Assembly (NCBI GenBank): GCA_026397575.1
Contig: JAPLUP010000189.1
Span: 1-15,368, forward strand
Direction of reading: 5' to 3'
Length of the DNA: 15,368 bases
Origin: Candidatus Zixiibacteriota bacterium
GTDB taxonomy: Bacteria > Zixibacteria > MSB-5A5 > CAIYYT01
The position numbers were made by a program, and so were the translations under genes. Numbering within the stretch: the first letter of the stretch is position 1; each line of letters starts with the position of its first letter. Shown here piece after piece: positions 1 to 8,414 of this stretch. The notes under the pieces were generated by a model, which saw nothing but the letters and a program-made list of their open reading frames with translations, had not been told where the DNA came from and did not search any database.

Positions 1-509
1 ATATCCCATTCCGGTAGTGATGAATGACCCTTTGCCAGCGCTGACGACAGATTGTCGGGTTCCTGGCAGAAGATGAACCCGCCGGGCTTCGTTACTCTGA
101 TCATTTCGGCCAGAGCCGTTTTCGGATGCTCCAGATGCATCAGCAGCGTCTGACACATGGCAGCATCGAAGTAGCCGTCGGGAAAGGGGAGTTGGCAGGC
201 GTCCCCTTTCACAAAGTCCGCCTTGCCCTCCACGGCCCAGACGCCAGCCGCTTTTGCGGCGTCTACCACAAGTTTGTCGGAATTGTCGACGCCGACATAG
301 TGTCCGCCATGGCCAAAGTAGGGCCAGTAGGTGTTGCCAAGATAGCCGAGTCCACAGCCGACATCGACGATAGTCATCCCCGGTCTCAGCTCCAGCCAGG
401 CCGCCAACTTCTCGATCGTGTCGTCGAGCCACATGGCCTTGCGTTGTTCGACCAACATCTCCCGCCAGTGCTCTTCCGACCAGTCTGGTTTCTGATTGTC
501 ATCGGTCAT
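1..509 (-). CDS. Class I SAM-dependent methyltransferase, 3' end outside window
   Basis: I translated this frame directly; about 169 residues are visible and the C-terminus lies beyond position 1. Motif I, VDVGCGLGYLG, is at about residues 48-58. An acidic ribose-binding Asp follows in VGVDNS (about D75), then GDACQLPFPDGYFD (about 102-115) and a Rossmann-like strand with KPGGF (about 141-145). This is a standard class I methyltransferase fold of the Methyltransf_11/25 type, which uses S-adenosylmethionine. The substrate cannot be told from the sequence. The start is uncertain: ATG at 509 has GGAG about 12 nt upstream, while an in-frame ATG at 527 has no clear Shine-Dalgarno. The gene lies about 50 nt downstream of the DUF1028 gene on the same strand, so they may be co-transcribed, although I see no functional link. 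Confidence 0.85.
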   Translation of the reverse strand, partial: MTDDNQKPDWSEEHWREMLVEQRKAMWLDDTIEKLAAWLELRPGMTIVDVGCGLGYLGNTYWPYFGHGGHYVGVDNSDKLVVDAAKAAGVWAVEGKADFVKGDACQLPFPDGYFDAAMCQTLLMHLEHPKTALAEMIRVTKPGGFIFCQEPDNLSSALAKGHSSLPEWD

Positions 510-558
510 GCGACTTTCACTCTCCATGTCAAGATCTGCAGGATTGTCATATTATTCA

Positions 559-1548
559 TTACTGTGCGACAATCTTCTTGATGACCGCCGGATCGTTCGG
601 GAGCTGCTCGGCATCCACTAGTCGCGGCACCAAGGTGCGCCAGTTGGGGTCGGCCTTGAAGATTTCTTTGAACAATGGCAGTGAGCGGTCGACCTCACCG
701 GCAGTAACCAACGTGACGGCATACCAGAACATGATCTCAAGGTTGCCGGAAGCGAGTTTGGCGGCTTGCGAATACTCATCGTTGGCTTTGTCCCAGTTTT
801 TCACGGCAATCGCCTCGTCGCCCTTGTTCATGTGGTCGTAAGCGCGTGAGATGTTTAACAGGCGCCGGAGTTCGACCAGTGGCTCAGGGGAGTCGTCCAC
901 GCGGATGTCGATTTGGCGGTCAACCCACGAACGACCGGTTGGTTTACCGGAAACAACAACCATCGCCGCCGATTGCTTGCCTCGGATGTCGCCCCCTTCG
1001 GCCTGCGCGGCTTCAAGTGCCGCCATCATGCGGCCGGCCAGATCGCCGTTCGTGTTTTCGAATGCCTTGGCCATCGCGCCCCAGACAGTAGAGTCCTTCA
1101 TCAGGTTGGCCTGACAGGAGTAGTCCTTGCCGATATGGTGCCCGGCATAGGCGATGCACTTGTTGCCGGTGTGAGTGGCGACGATGCCGTTTCTGTCGAT
1201 TATTGCGACCTGTCGAATCTGATTCTGCGGATCACTGGCAAGCAGGCCTTTGAGCGCCTGTTCGGCGGACTTGCCGGCCTTCATCATCTCCAATCCAAGC
1301 GGGCCATAGCTGAATTCGACGAGCGACTGCGTCGCCACTGCACCGACGCCCGCCTCCAGCCAGATAACATCGCCAACTTTGAACCAATGTGACTGCACTG
1401 CCGCACCGAATTGACCGGTTGCGGAATCATAAGCGACGATGGAGAAGGTATGCATTGGGTGCAATGGTGTGATGTCTCCCGGCGATGCGCAGAGGCAAAC
1501 CGATGGCAACATAGTTAGCGTCGCGAGCAGAAAGGAGCATTTGGTCAT
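559..1548 (-). CDS. Exported DUF1028 (Ntn-hydrolase-like) protein with TPR-like C-terminus
   Basis: This 329-residue protein begins with a signal peptide (hydrophobic about residues 5-20, plausible cleavage after CLCA), so it should act in the periplasm or outside the cell. Residues 33-230 match the DUF1028 pattern: HTFSIVAYDSATGQFG at the start, AGVGAVATQ, YGPLGLEMM, and GGDIRGKQSAA at about 185-195. From memory, DUF1028 proteins have an Ntn-hydrolase fold with no firmly established substrate; peptide or amide hydrolysis is only inference. Residues 236-305 (YDHMNKGDEAIAVKNWDKANDEY, then a second helical pair) look like one or two tetratricopeptide repeats. I chose ATG 1548 because AGGAGG sits 6 nt upstream. 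A longer frame reaching 1617 would place 23 extra residues before the signal peptide and is unlikely. It is transcribed divergently from the gene at 1680. Confidence 0.85.
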   Translation of the reverse strand: MTKCSFLLATLTMLPSVCLCASPGDITPLHPMHTFSIVAYDSATGQFGAAVQSHWFKVGDVIWLEAGVGAVATQSLVEFSYGPLGLEMMKAGKSAEQALKGLLASDPQNQIRQVAIIDRNGIVATHTGNKCIAYAGHHIGKDYSCQANLMKDSTVWGAMAKAFENTNGDLAGRMMAALEAAQAEGGDIRGKQSAAMVVVSGKPTGRSWVDRQIDIRVDDSPEPLVELRRLLNISRAYDHMNKGDEAIAVKNWDKANDEYSQAAKLASGNLEIMFWYAVTLVTAGEVDRSLPLFKEIFKADPNWRTLVPRLVDAEQLPNDPAVIKKIVAQ

Positions 1549-1635
1549 TTCGAACCTCCTTGTGATCTGTATAGATGGTGTGCTAAGATGTGGAAGTGCC
1601 TCCAATGGGCGCAACAAAAATCGTCCGGATAATAA

Positions 1636-1664
1636 TTGACATTGTCGCTGCCATCCAGTAACGT
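1636..1664 (+). promoter_or_regulatory. Possible sigma70 promoter for the HExxxH gene
   Basis: A perfect -35 hexamer TTGACA lies at 1636-1641. With a 17-nt spacer the -10 is TAACGT (1659-1664, 3 of 6 matches); TATTCT at 1664-1669 matches better but at 22 nt. Either choice gives a start of transcription within about 10 nt of the ATG at 1680. No Shine-Dalgarno is visible, so a leaderless or near-leaderless mRNA is possible. The -10 is weak, so this is tentative. Confidence 0.35.
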
Positions 1665-1679
1665 ATTCTATCGAAAATA

Positions 1680-2696
1680 ATGGATAGGTTATTACACAAC
1701 GATGATTTTGCGGTAAAACGACCGGTTAAGGCAGTCGTACAGTTCGGACCCAACTACGTCTTTCATCTGGCGGCAGTGGCGCGGATCGGCTTTGACAGCG
1801 AATATGCCGATAAGTACGCCGGTTCAGTGGACGAATCCGACCTTGGTTTCCTACAGCGGCACCGCGATTTGCTCACTTTCGGGATGGGTTCGGGCAGCGA
1901 TCTTGTCACCATCTTTCTGTTCCTGCCGGCGTATTTCGATCGGCAATCAGAAGCGCGCTTTGCCGAGTATTTCTCGCTTTTGGACGAGGGCTGCGCCAAA
2001 GGAGCATTCTTGGCATTTTTTAGCCGCTACGCAACCGAGTTTGAGCGACAAAGCGTCTGGATTGCGAAAGCGGAGTTCGAAAAAGAACTTTCGGGGATTG
2101 TCCATCACCGCGAGACGATTGCGAAGTTAGGGGAAATTGTGATGAGAAACCTTCCGGCATATCGAAGCTCGGTCTGGCCGGTCGAAAACGCAAGGATGGA
2201 AGAGGTGGCGGCGACGATAAACAAACACTTCGGTACCTTCGATCCAATCTCGGCGTGGGAGAAAGCGACGGGTATAGAGTACAAGCTCGACTGTTTTCGT
2301 GCCACTCTGGTGAGCGCTATCAAGAACGGACCCAATGCCGACTCACTTGCCTACGACACGGTTGTATTCCATCATGATCGCCCCTTCGACTACACGGTTC
2401 AGCTTATCCGACATGAGGTTGGCTCGCATATTCTCAATGAGACTATGAGACACGTAGCCGATCTGGAGAAGTATGAATGGAAGACGCTCTATGCAGCCTA
2501 TGAGTGTCTCGCCAAGCACTACAACCAGATGCTGATCGGCGCGGAAGAACTTGCCTATTCGCTGGCGTCTCTGCACGAAGAACAATTTCTTCCTATCTAC
2601 CGCAGCTTGCACCAAGTGCAACCGGCTATCACACCACGCGAACTACTGCTCCGTGGCTTGGACAGCTATTTGAATGGCGCTACTTGTACTTCTTGA
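1680..2696 (+). CDS. Unrecognised protein, putative zinc metallopeptidase (HExxxH)
   Basis: This 338-residue protein has no signal peptide or clear membrane segment and should be cytoplasmic. I do not recognise it with certainty. The notable motif is IRHEVGSHILNE, in which H245, E246 and H250 form an HExxxH pattern. About 40 residues later comes GAEELAYSLA (E289/E290), a possible third zinc ligand. HExxxH followed by a Glu in an E-x-L-A context resembles the DUF1704/MATCAP group of gluzincin-like peptidases. The N-terminal part (FGMGSGSDLVTIFLFLPAYF, about 67-86) recalls DUF4932-like proteins, but those carry HExxH. The catalytic role is therefore inferred. It is the only plus-strand gene here, has no visible Shine-Dalgarno before ATG 1680, and its last 17 nt overlap the 3' end of atpC on the opposite strand. 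Confidence 0.75.
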   Translation: MDRLLHNDDFAVKRPVKAVVQFGPNYVFHLAAVARIGFDSEYADKYAGSVDESDLGFLQRHRDLLTFGMGSGSDLVTIFLFLPAYFDRQSEARFAEYFSLLDEGCAKGAFLAFFSRYATEFERQSVWIAKAEFEKELSGIVHHRETIAKLGEIVMRNLPAYRSSVWPVENARMEEVAATINKHFGTFDPISAWEKATGIEYKLDCFRATLVSAIKNGPNADSLAYDTVVFHHDRPFDYTVQLIRHEVGSHILNETMRHVADLEKYEWKTLYAAYECLAKHYNQMLIGAEELAYSLASLHEEQFLPIYRSLHQVQPAITPRELLLRGLDSYLNGATCTS

Positions 2697-3081
2697 CGAG
2701 GTTAATTCGGTTGCGCGCTTTTTCGCGCGAGTGAACTGCTCGGTCGTGATCCGCGGCAGTGACGGTGACGTTCAGGAGTTCTTCCGCCCGGTGGAGTTCG
2801 TTCTCGGCTCGGCTTAGATCAATCTCGTCGAGAAATTCAGCGGTGTCGACCAAAATGGAGGCGACGTTGTCGGAGACTTCGATAAAACCACCGCTTGTTG
2901 CCATAATGACTTCCTTCTTGTCGGTGTCGCGAAAAGTGATCTCGCCGACTTTGAGAGTTGAAATCAGCGGGGCATGGTGCGAGAGAACGCCGAGATAACC
3001 ATCACCACCGGGGACGATGAGGGATTCTACGTTGTCCTCATAAAGGGTGCGCTCGGGAGATACAATGGACAGCTTAAACAT
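2680..3081 (-). CDS. atpC: F1Fo ATP synthase epsilon subunit
   Basis: This 133-residue protein forms part of the central stalk of F1, binds gamma and the c-ring, and can inhibit ATP hydrolysis. The N-terminal beta-sandwich is clear: KLSIVSPERTLYEDNVESLIVPGGDGYLGVLSHHAPLIS at about residues 3-41, with the family hallmark G(D/E)xGxLxxHAP-like stretch. The C-terminal part (about 85-133) is helical and charged (LSRAENELHRAEELL, then REKARNRINLVKK), which matches the two-helix inhibitory domain and full family length. It starts 3 nt after the atpD stop codon and is the last gene of the atp operon. Its stop codon (2680-2682) lies inside the 3' end of the convergent gene. No intrinsic terminator is visible. 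Confidence 0.97.
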   Translation of the reverse strand: MFKLSIVSPERTLYEDNVESLIVPGGDGYLGVLSHHAPLISTLKVGEITFRDTDKKEVIMATSGGFIEVSDNVASILVDTAEFLDEIDLSRAENELHRAEELLNVTVTAADHDRAVHSREKARNRINLVKKYK

Positions 3082-3084
3082 CGT

Positions 3085-4497
<1,413 letters not shown>

Positions 4498-4508
4498 CTA
4501 TTCTCCTC

Positions 4509-4573
4509 TTGTAGGGACAGGTCTCGTGCCTGCCCGCGGGTCTATCGGGCAACCGCAAGAGTTGCCCCTACAA
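4509..4573. repeat. Two-hairpin inverted repeat (REP/BIME-like) between atpG and atpD
   Basis: The 65-bp element is bounded by perfect 8-bp inverted ends, TTGTAGGG (4509-4516) and CCCTACAA (4566-4573). It consists of two related 28-nt units facing each other: plus strand 4509-4536 and minus strand 4573-4546, identical at 21 of 28 positions. Each unit folds on itself: GGG(A)CAGG with CCTGCCC (4514-4521/4529-4535) and GGGCAAC with GTTGCCC (4547-4553/4561-4567, 7-nt loop). Four of the seven differences fall in the stems and are compensatory (CAGG/CCTG against CAAC/GTTG). A perfect palindrome CCCGCGGG (4533-4540) overlaps the edge of the first hairpin and runs into the spacer between the two. The element lies inside the atp transcript and directly abuts the atpD Shine-Dalgarno. 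Confidence 0.85.
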
Positions 4574-4598
4574 TGTTTATTCGTATTCACGGCGATTG

Positions 4599-5456
4599 TC
4601 ATCCTCGCAACGCCTCCGAGCCGGAGACAACCTCCAGCAGCTCTTTGGTAATTGCTCCCTGGCGCGCTTTGTTGTATTGCAGCGTAAGTGTGTCGACCAT
4701 TTCCTCGGCGTTGCGTGTTGCGAGACTCATCGCAATCATGCGTGTACCGTGCTCGGATGCGAGCGAGTCAGCCAGAGCCATCTGGATGATCGTCAAAGCG
4801 TAAGCGGGCATCAGAGCGCCAAATATCTGTTTCGGATCAGGCTCGAATATGTACTGTCGCGTGACAATCTTATCGCTCTTGGGTGGATTGATCGGCAGGA
4901 AATCAGCGACGCTCAGCTTGTAGGAGACCATTGACTTGAAGCGCGTATACAACAGTTGCACATGGTCGGCTTCTCCCGAGACGAAAAGATTGATCAGGTA
5001 ATCGGTCAGATCGCGCACGACCTCAAGATTCATGCGCCCTTGCAATCCTTTGTAGACTTTGAGAATCGGCCAGCTTTGCCGACGGAAGAAGTCTTCACCT
5101 TTTTTACCGACCAGAACCAATTTGATGTTCTCGGCGCCGGGTTCTTTAAGAATCCTGACGGCCTGTCGGACAACGTTGGTATTGAACGAACCGCACATGC
5201 CACGATCAGAAGTAAAGACGACCAGGACGCGAACCTTGACTTCGCGTTGCTGGAAGAAGGGATGCTCGACCTCTGCCGAAGCGGACGATATTTGTTCGAG
5301 GATGAGTCGCATCTTCTCCGAATAGGGGCGCGACTGTTCCACCATCTGTTGAGCTTTCCGGAGTCGCGCCGCCGCAACCATCTGCATCGCCTTGGTGATC
5401 TGGCTGGTGCTGACGACCGCGCGGATTCTTTTGCGTATGTCGCGTGGGGTTGGCAT
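4599..5456 (-). CDS. atpG: F1Fo ATP synthase gamma subunit
   Basis: This 285-residue protein is the rotating central shaft of F1, linking c-ring rotation to the catalytic sites. The N-terminus MPTPRDIRKRIRAVVSTSQITKAMQMVAAARLRKAQ (1-36) is the typical first helix with the family's ITKAM..VAAAKLR-like signature. FTSDRGMCGSFNTNV (about 81-95) matches the conserved SDRGLCGxxN region. The C-terminus ASEHGTRMIAMSLATRNAEEMVDTLTLQYNKARQGAITKELLEVVSG (about 234-280) is the conserved C-terminal helix that enters the alpha3beta3 core. Length is normal. ATG directly follows the atpA stop codon (TAGATG), so translation is probably coupled. The stop at 4599-4601 is followed by the 101-nt gap before atpD. 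Confidence 0.98.
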   Translation of the reverse strand: MPTPRDIRKRIRAVVSTSQITKAMQMVAAARLRKAQQMVEQSRPYSEKMRLILEQISSASAEVEHPFFQQREVKVRVLVVFTSDRGMCGSFNTNVVRQAVRILKEPGAENIKLVLVGKKGEDFFRRQSWPILKVYKGLQGRMNLEVVRDLTDYLINLFVSGEADHVQLLYTRFKSMVSYKLSVADFLPINPPKSDKIVTRQYIFEPDPKQIFGALMPAYALTIIQMALADSLASEHGTRMIAMSLATRNAEEMVDTLTLQYNKARQGAITKELLEVVSGSEALRG

Positions 5457-6968
5457 CTACTTCTTCAGAAACTCCGCTTTGTATTTTATGGTCGCTTCCT
5501 TCAGCTTGGCTTCAGTAGCGTCGTCGATATCTTTCTTGTCGGCGATCGTGTGAGGAATGTCGGGATAGTTCTGGTCAATGTACGGGTAGAATCCTTCCTC
5601 AAACGCTTTCACAGCTTCCAAAGGCAAGCTGTCAATGTAGCCGTTTACCGCTACCCAGAGAATCATGGTCTGGCGCTCCATCGGCATGGGTACAAACTGA
5701 CCCTGCTTGAGCACCTCCGTCATGCGCGAACCTCTGGTCAATTGCGCCTGCGTGGCCTCATCCAGATCGGAACCAAACTGGGCAAACGCCGCCAACTCGC
5801 GATACTGAGCGAGATCGAGTCGCAATCTGCCGGCAACTTTCCTCATCGCCTTCACCTGCGCTTTGCCGCCGACACGCGACACGGAAATACCGACGTTGAT
5901 AGCGGGGCGAATACCGGCGTAGAAGAGATCCGATTCAAGGAAGATCTGTCCGTCGGTAATGGAAATGACGTTGGTCGGAATGTATGCGGAGACGTCGCCG
6001 GCCTGAGTCTCGATGATCGGCAGGGCGGTCAATGATCCACCACCGAGTTCGTCCGAAAGTTTGGCAGCGCGTTCCAGAAGACGCGAGTGCAAATAGAACA
6101 CATCACCCGGATATGCCTCACGACCCGGCGGCCGTCTCAATAGCAGCGAGAGCTGACGATACGATTGTGCGTGTTTGGACAAATCGTCGTAGATGAGCAA
6201 CACATGACGCCCGGAATACAGGAATTCTTCGCCAATCGCAACGCCGGCGTAGGGAGCGATGTACTGCAACGGCGCCGGAGCAGAGGCCTCGGCAGCCACC
6301 ACCGTAGTATACTTCATCGCGCCATGTTCTTCGAGAATACCGACAACTTGCGCGACCGTAGATGATTTTTGACCGATGGCGACGTAAATGCAAAAGACAT
6401 CGGTGTTCTTCTGATTGATGATGGTGTCCAGGGCAATCGCGGTCTTGCCGGTTTGGCGGTCGCCAATAATCAGTTCGCGCTGGCCACGGCCAATGGGAAT
6501 CATCGAGTCAATAGCTTTGAGACCGGTTTGCAGTGGTTCTTTTACCGGCTGGCGTTGCACCACGTTGGGGGCGACAGATTCAATGTTACGGAATTTGGTG
6601 GTGACAATCGGGCCTTTGCCGTCCAGTGGCTCGCCCAGGGGATTGACCACACGGCCAATCATGGCATCGCCGACGGCAATAGAGGCGATACGACCGGTAC
6701 GACGAACAGTGTCACCTTCGTTGATCTCACGATCCGAACCCATAATGGCCACGCCGACATTGTCAGCTTCCAGATTCAGCACCACTCCGGTCACGTCACC
6801 GGGGAAGGAGACCAGTTCGGACATCATGACGTCGCGCAGTCCCCAGATGCGCGCGATACCGTCGCCGACTTGCAGCACCGTGCCAACCGATTCCATTTCG
6901 AGTTTGGTTTCGTAACCGGCAATCTGCTGCTTGATTATCGCACTTACTTCTTCAGGTTTTAACGCCAT
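5457..6968 (-). CDS. atpA: F1Fo ATP synthase alpha subunit
   Basis: This 503-residue protein is the non-catalytic nucleotide-binding subunit of the F1 hexamer. The P-loop GDRQTGKT lies at about residues 169-176 in [23 protein letters not shown]. Other hallmarks are [20 protein letters not shown], the arginine-finger region [16 protein letters not shown], and [18 protein letters not shown] chose ATG 6968, giving [16 protein letters not shown], because GGGAG is well placed upstream and the family usually begins this way. An in-frame TTG at 6998 would add ten residues with no family match. There are 40 nt between the atpH stop and this start. The stop codon directly touches the atpG ATG. Nothing is missing. 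Confidence 0.98.
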   Translation of the reverse strand: MALKPEEVSAIIKQQIAGYETKLEMESVGTVLQVGDGIARIWGLRDVMMSELVSFPGDVTGVVLNLEADNVGVAIMGSDREINEGDTVRRTGRIASIAVGDAMIGRVVNPLGEPLDGKGPIVTTKFRNIESVAPNVVQRQPVKEPLQTGLKAIDSMIPIGRGQRELIIGDRQTGKTAIALDTIINQKNTDVFCIYVAIGQKSSTVAQVVGILEEHGAMKYTTVVAAEASAPAPLQYIAPYAGVAIGEEFLYSGRHVLLIYDDLSKHAQSYRQLSLLLRRPPGREAYPGDVFYLHSRLLERAAKLSDELGGGSLTALPIIETQAGDVSAYIPTNVISITDGQIFLESDLFYAGIRPAINVGISVSRVGGKAQVKAMRKVAGRLRLDLAQYRELAAFAQFGSDLDEATQAQLTRGSRMTEVLKQGQFVPMPMERQTMILWVAVNGYIDSLPLEAVKAFEEGFYPYIDQNYPDIPHTIADKKDIDDATEAKLKEATIKYKAEFLKK

Positions 6969-7008
6969 GCCATCGACTCCCATATCCTCAAATATCAAAA
7001 TTCATAGC

Positions 7009-7557
7009 TTAGTGTACCTTCAACTCGAGCAGTTGCTCGCGCAGGACCTGCAGGTCGTGACGAATCGAGCAATCAATGATCTTTTCGCCAACGAACGCAA
7101 TCACCCCGCCGATAATGTCCGCATCAACCTCGGTCGTGATCTCGATAGTTTTTCCGGTCAGCTTGTTCAGGCGCGTTTTGATGCTGCCGATCTCTTCCGC
7201 TGTCAACGGTATGGCGCTGATCAGACGAGTTACGACGATTCCCTTGCTGTCGTGATAGAGCCGAGAATACTCGGCAGCGATTTCTACCAGAAATCCGGTG
7301 CGCCGTTTGGCGACCACGAGTTGCAGCAGATGATAAAGTTGATCGGCGACCTTGCCTTGGAAAACCTTGGCAACAACGGCCGTCTTGTCGCTTTCCACGA
7401 TTTGCGGCGCTGCCAGAAAGCGAATCAACGAATCATCCTGTTTGAGGACATTCGCCAAATCGCCAAAGTCCAGATGTACCGACTCGGTGTTGCGCAGTTG
7501 CTGAGTCAGATCAAACAGACCGTGGGCATACCTTTCGGCAATCTGCTGCGTTTGCAT
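7009..7557 (-). CDS. atpH: F1Fo ATP synthase delta subunit
   Basis: This 182-residue protein (OSCP homologue) caps F1 and joins it to the peripheral stalk b subunits. The N-terminal helical domain is IAERYAHGLFDLTQQ (about residues 6-20), followed by a six-helix-bundle pattern to about 105. The C-terminal part has the typical GIVVTRLISAIPLTAEEI (about 106-123) and the strand DADIIGGVIAFVGEKIIDCSIRHDLQVLREQL (about 144-175), which matches the family's conserved D.(S/D)(I/L)IGG....G...D.S....L..L. Length is normal. ATG 7557 lies 12 nt after the atpF stop, with only a weak upstream AGG. Position between atpF and atpA is standard. Confidence 0.95.
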   Translation of the reverse strand: MQTQQIAERYAHGLFDLTQQLRNTESVHLDFGDLANVLKQDDSLIRFLAAPQIVESDKTAVVAKVFQGKVADQLYHLLQLVVAKRRTGFLVEIAAEYSRLYHDSKGIVVTRLISAIPLTAEEIGSIKTRLNKLTGKTIEITTEVDADIIGGVIAFVGEKIIDCSIRHDLQVLREQLLELKVH

Positions 7558-7569
7558 CTTGCGTGCCTG

Positions 7570-8079
7570 CTACTTGACTTTCTCGATGTCGTCAATAAAG
7601 CGGCCGATCAACTCGCGCTGCTTCGGAGTATCAAGTCGCTCATGAATAATTCTTTCCGCCGCAGTAATGGTCATTACCACCACATCGTTCTTCAGTTCCA
7701 CCCGCGCCTTGGCCATATCCTGTTCGATTTCGGCCTTGCTACGACTGAACATGTCCTTGGCTTCGTTGCGGGCGTCTTCTTTGATTTTGGCAGCGATCTT
7801 CTCGCCCTCAGCCATTGCCTCGGTCAAGCGGCGCCGGGCTTCAGTGTCGATGTCTTTCAACTTCGACTGATACTCGGCATTGAGGGCATCCGCCTGTTTC
7901 TGCTTGGCTTCGATCTCGGCAAAACTGTTTTTGATGCGTTCGCGGCGTTCGTCCAGCAATGCCAAGATGGGTTTCCAGGCATACCGCTTGAGAATCCAGA
8001 GCGCGATCAAGAAGCCGATGATGTGGGTGATCAGCTGCGGGATTTCAATCTTCAGTGCATCCAGTACTTGACTAAGCAA
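7570..8079 (-). CDS. atpF: F1Fo ATP synthase b subunit
   Basis: This 169-residue protein is the peripheral stalk that anchors F1 to subunit a. One membrane segment lies at about residues 15-33 (LITHIIGFLIALWILKRYAW), followed by a long charged coiled-coil (about 40-150) rich in Glu, Lys, Arg and Ala (DERRERIKNSFAEIEAKQKQADALNAEY and onward). The C-terminal stretch AAERIIHERLDTPKQRELIGRFIDDI binds delta in relatives. The start is TTG at 8079: GAGG stands about 6 nt upstream and no ATG precedes the membrane segment. Only one b-type gene is present, so the stalk is probably a homodimer. A 71-nt gap with a strong hairpin separates it from atpE. Confidence 0.94.
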   Translation of the reverse strand: MLSQVLDALKIEIPQLITHIIGFLIALWILKRYAWKPILALLDERRERIKNSFAEIEAKQKQADALNAEYQSKLKDIDTEARRRLTEAMAEGEKIAAKIKEDARNEAKDMFSRSKAEIEQDMAKARVELKNDVVVMTITAAERIIHERLDTPKQRELIGRFIDDIEKVK

Positions 8080-8111
8080 TCTTATCCTCGCCTTGTCCGA
8101 TTGTGACTAAG

Positions 8112-8139
8112 GCGGGCGGAGCATTGTTGATCCGCCCGC
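8112..8139 (-). promoter_or_regulatory. Strong RNA hairpin between atpE and atpF
   Basis: GCGGGCGGA (8112-8120) and TCCGCCCGC (8131-8139) form a perfect 9-bp GC-rich stem with a 10-nt loop, in the 71-nt gap after atpE. On the minus-strand transcript the stem is followed by CTTAGTCACAA, not a U-run, so it is not a canonical intrinsic terminator. It may protect the 3' end of an atpB-atpE mRNA fragment or cause partial attenuation, which would favour the high copy number of subunit c. That role is inference. Confidence 0.6.
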
Positions 8140-8150
8140 GACATCGTGAT

Positions 8151-8384
8151 TTAGCCGATCTTGCCCATCAAAATGAAGAAGGCAACCAGCGCGTAAATGG
8201 TGAGCGCTTCGATGAAGGCGCTACCAATGATCATGGCTACCTGAATCTTCGCGGCAGCTTCCGGCTGACGGCCGATGGCTTCCATCGCCTGACCAACCGC
8301 CCGACCCAGACCGAAGCCCGAGCCGATTGCCGCCAGACCGATTGCGATCGGCAGGGAGAGCGCTAACGCAAATTTGTAATCCAT
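8151..8384 (-). CDS. atpE: F1Fo ATP synthase c subunit (proton type)
   Basis: This 77-residue two-helix protein forms the rotor ring in the membrane. Helix 1 (about residues 5-33) carries the GxGxGxG packing motif as GSGFGLG (21-27). The loop RQPE (39-42) contacts gamma and epsilon in relatives. Helix 2 (about 48-73) holds the essential carboxylate Glu59 in GSAFIEALTIYALV. Compared with the Na+-binding Ilyobacter ring, the Gln32 position is Leu26 and the Ser66 position is Ala60, so the sodium ligands are absent and the ring should carry protons. ATG 8384 has a strong AGGAGG 5-6 nt upstream, as expected for a highly translated gene. No signal-like extension is present. Confidence 0.97.
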   Translation of the reverse strand: MDYKFALALSLPIAIGLAAIGSGFGLGRAVGQAMEAIGRQPEAAAKIQVAMIIGSAFIEALTIYALVAFFILMGKIG

Positions 8385-8414
8385 GTTTCCTCCTGCGAGA
8401 GATGAGTTAAACGA

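Noticed and set aside
1549..1679. Possible minus-strand promoter for the DUF1028 gene (TATTAT with a TGGATG 17 nt upstream).
   Set aside because: The -35 matches only 3 of 6 positions and several equally poor alternatives exist in this AT-rich divergent region.
2713..2728. GCGCG/CGCGC hairpin with a CTTTTT loop just past the plus-strand stop codon, considered as a terminator.
   Set aside because: The stem is only 5 bp, the T-run is in the loop and no T-tract follows; it lies within atpC and encodes the Lys/Ala/Arg-rich C-terminus.
4956..6035. Long open frame on the plus strand (359 residues) opposite atpG and atpA.
   Set aside because: It is fully antisense to two unmistakable genes and shows no recognisable motif or ribosome-binding site; its openness follows from the codon use of the real genes.
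6931..8106. Long open frame on the plus strand (391 residues) opposite atpH and atpF.
   Set aside because: Antisense to two complete ATP synthase genes, composition is a mirror of the coiled-coil coding sequence, and no domain is seen.
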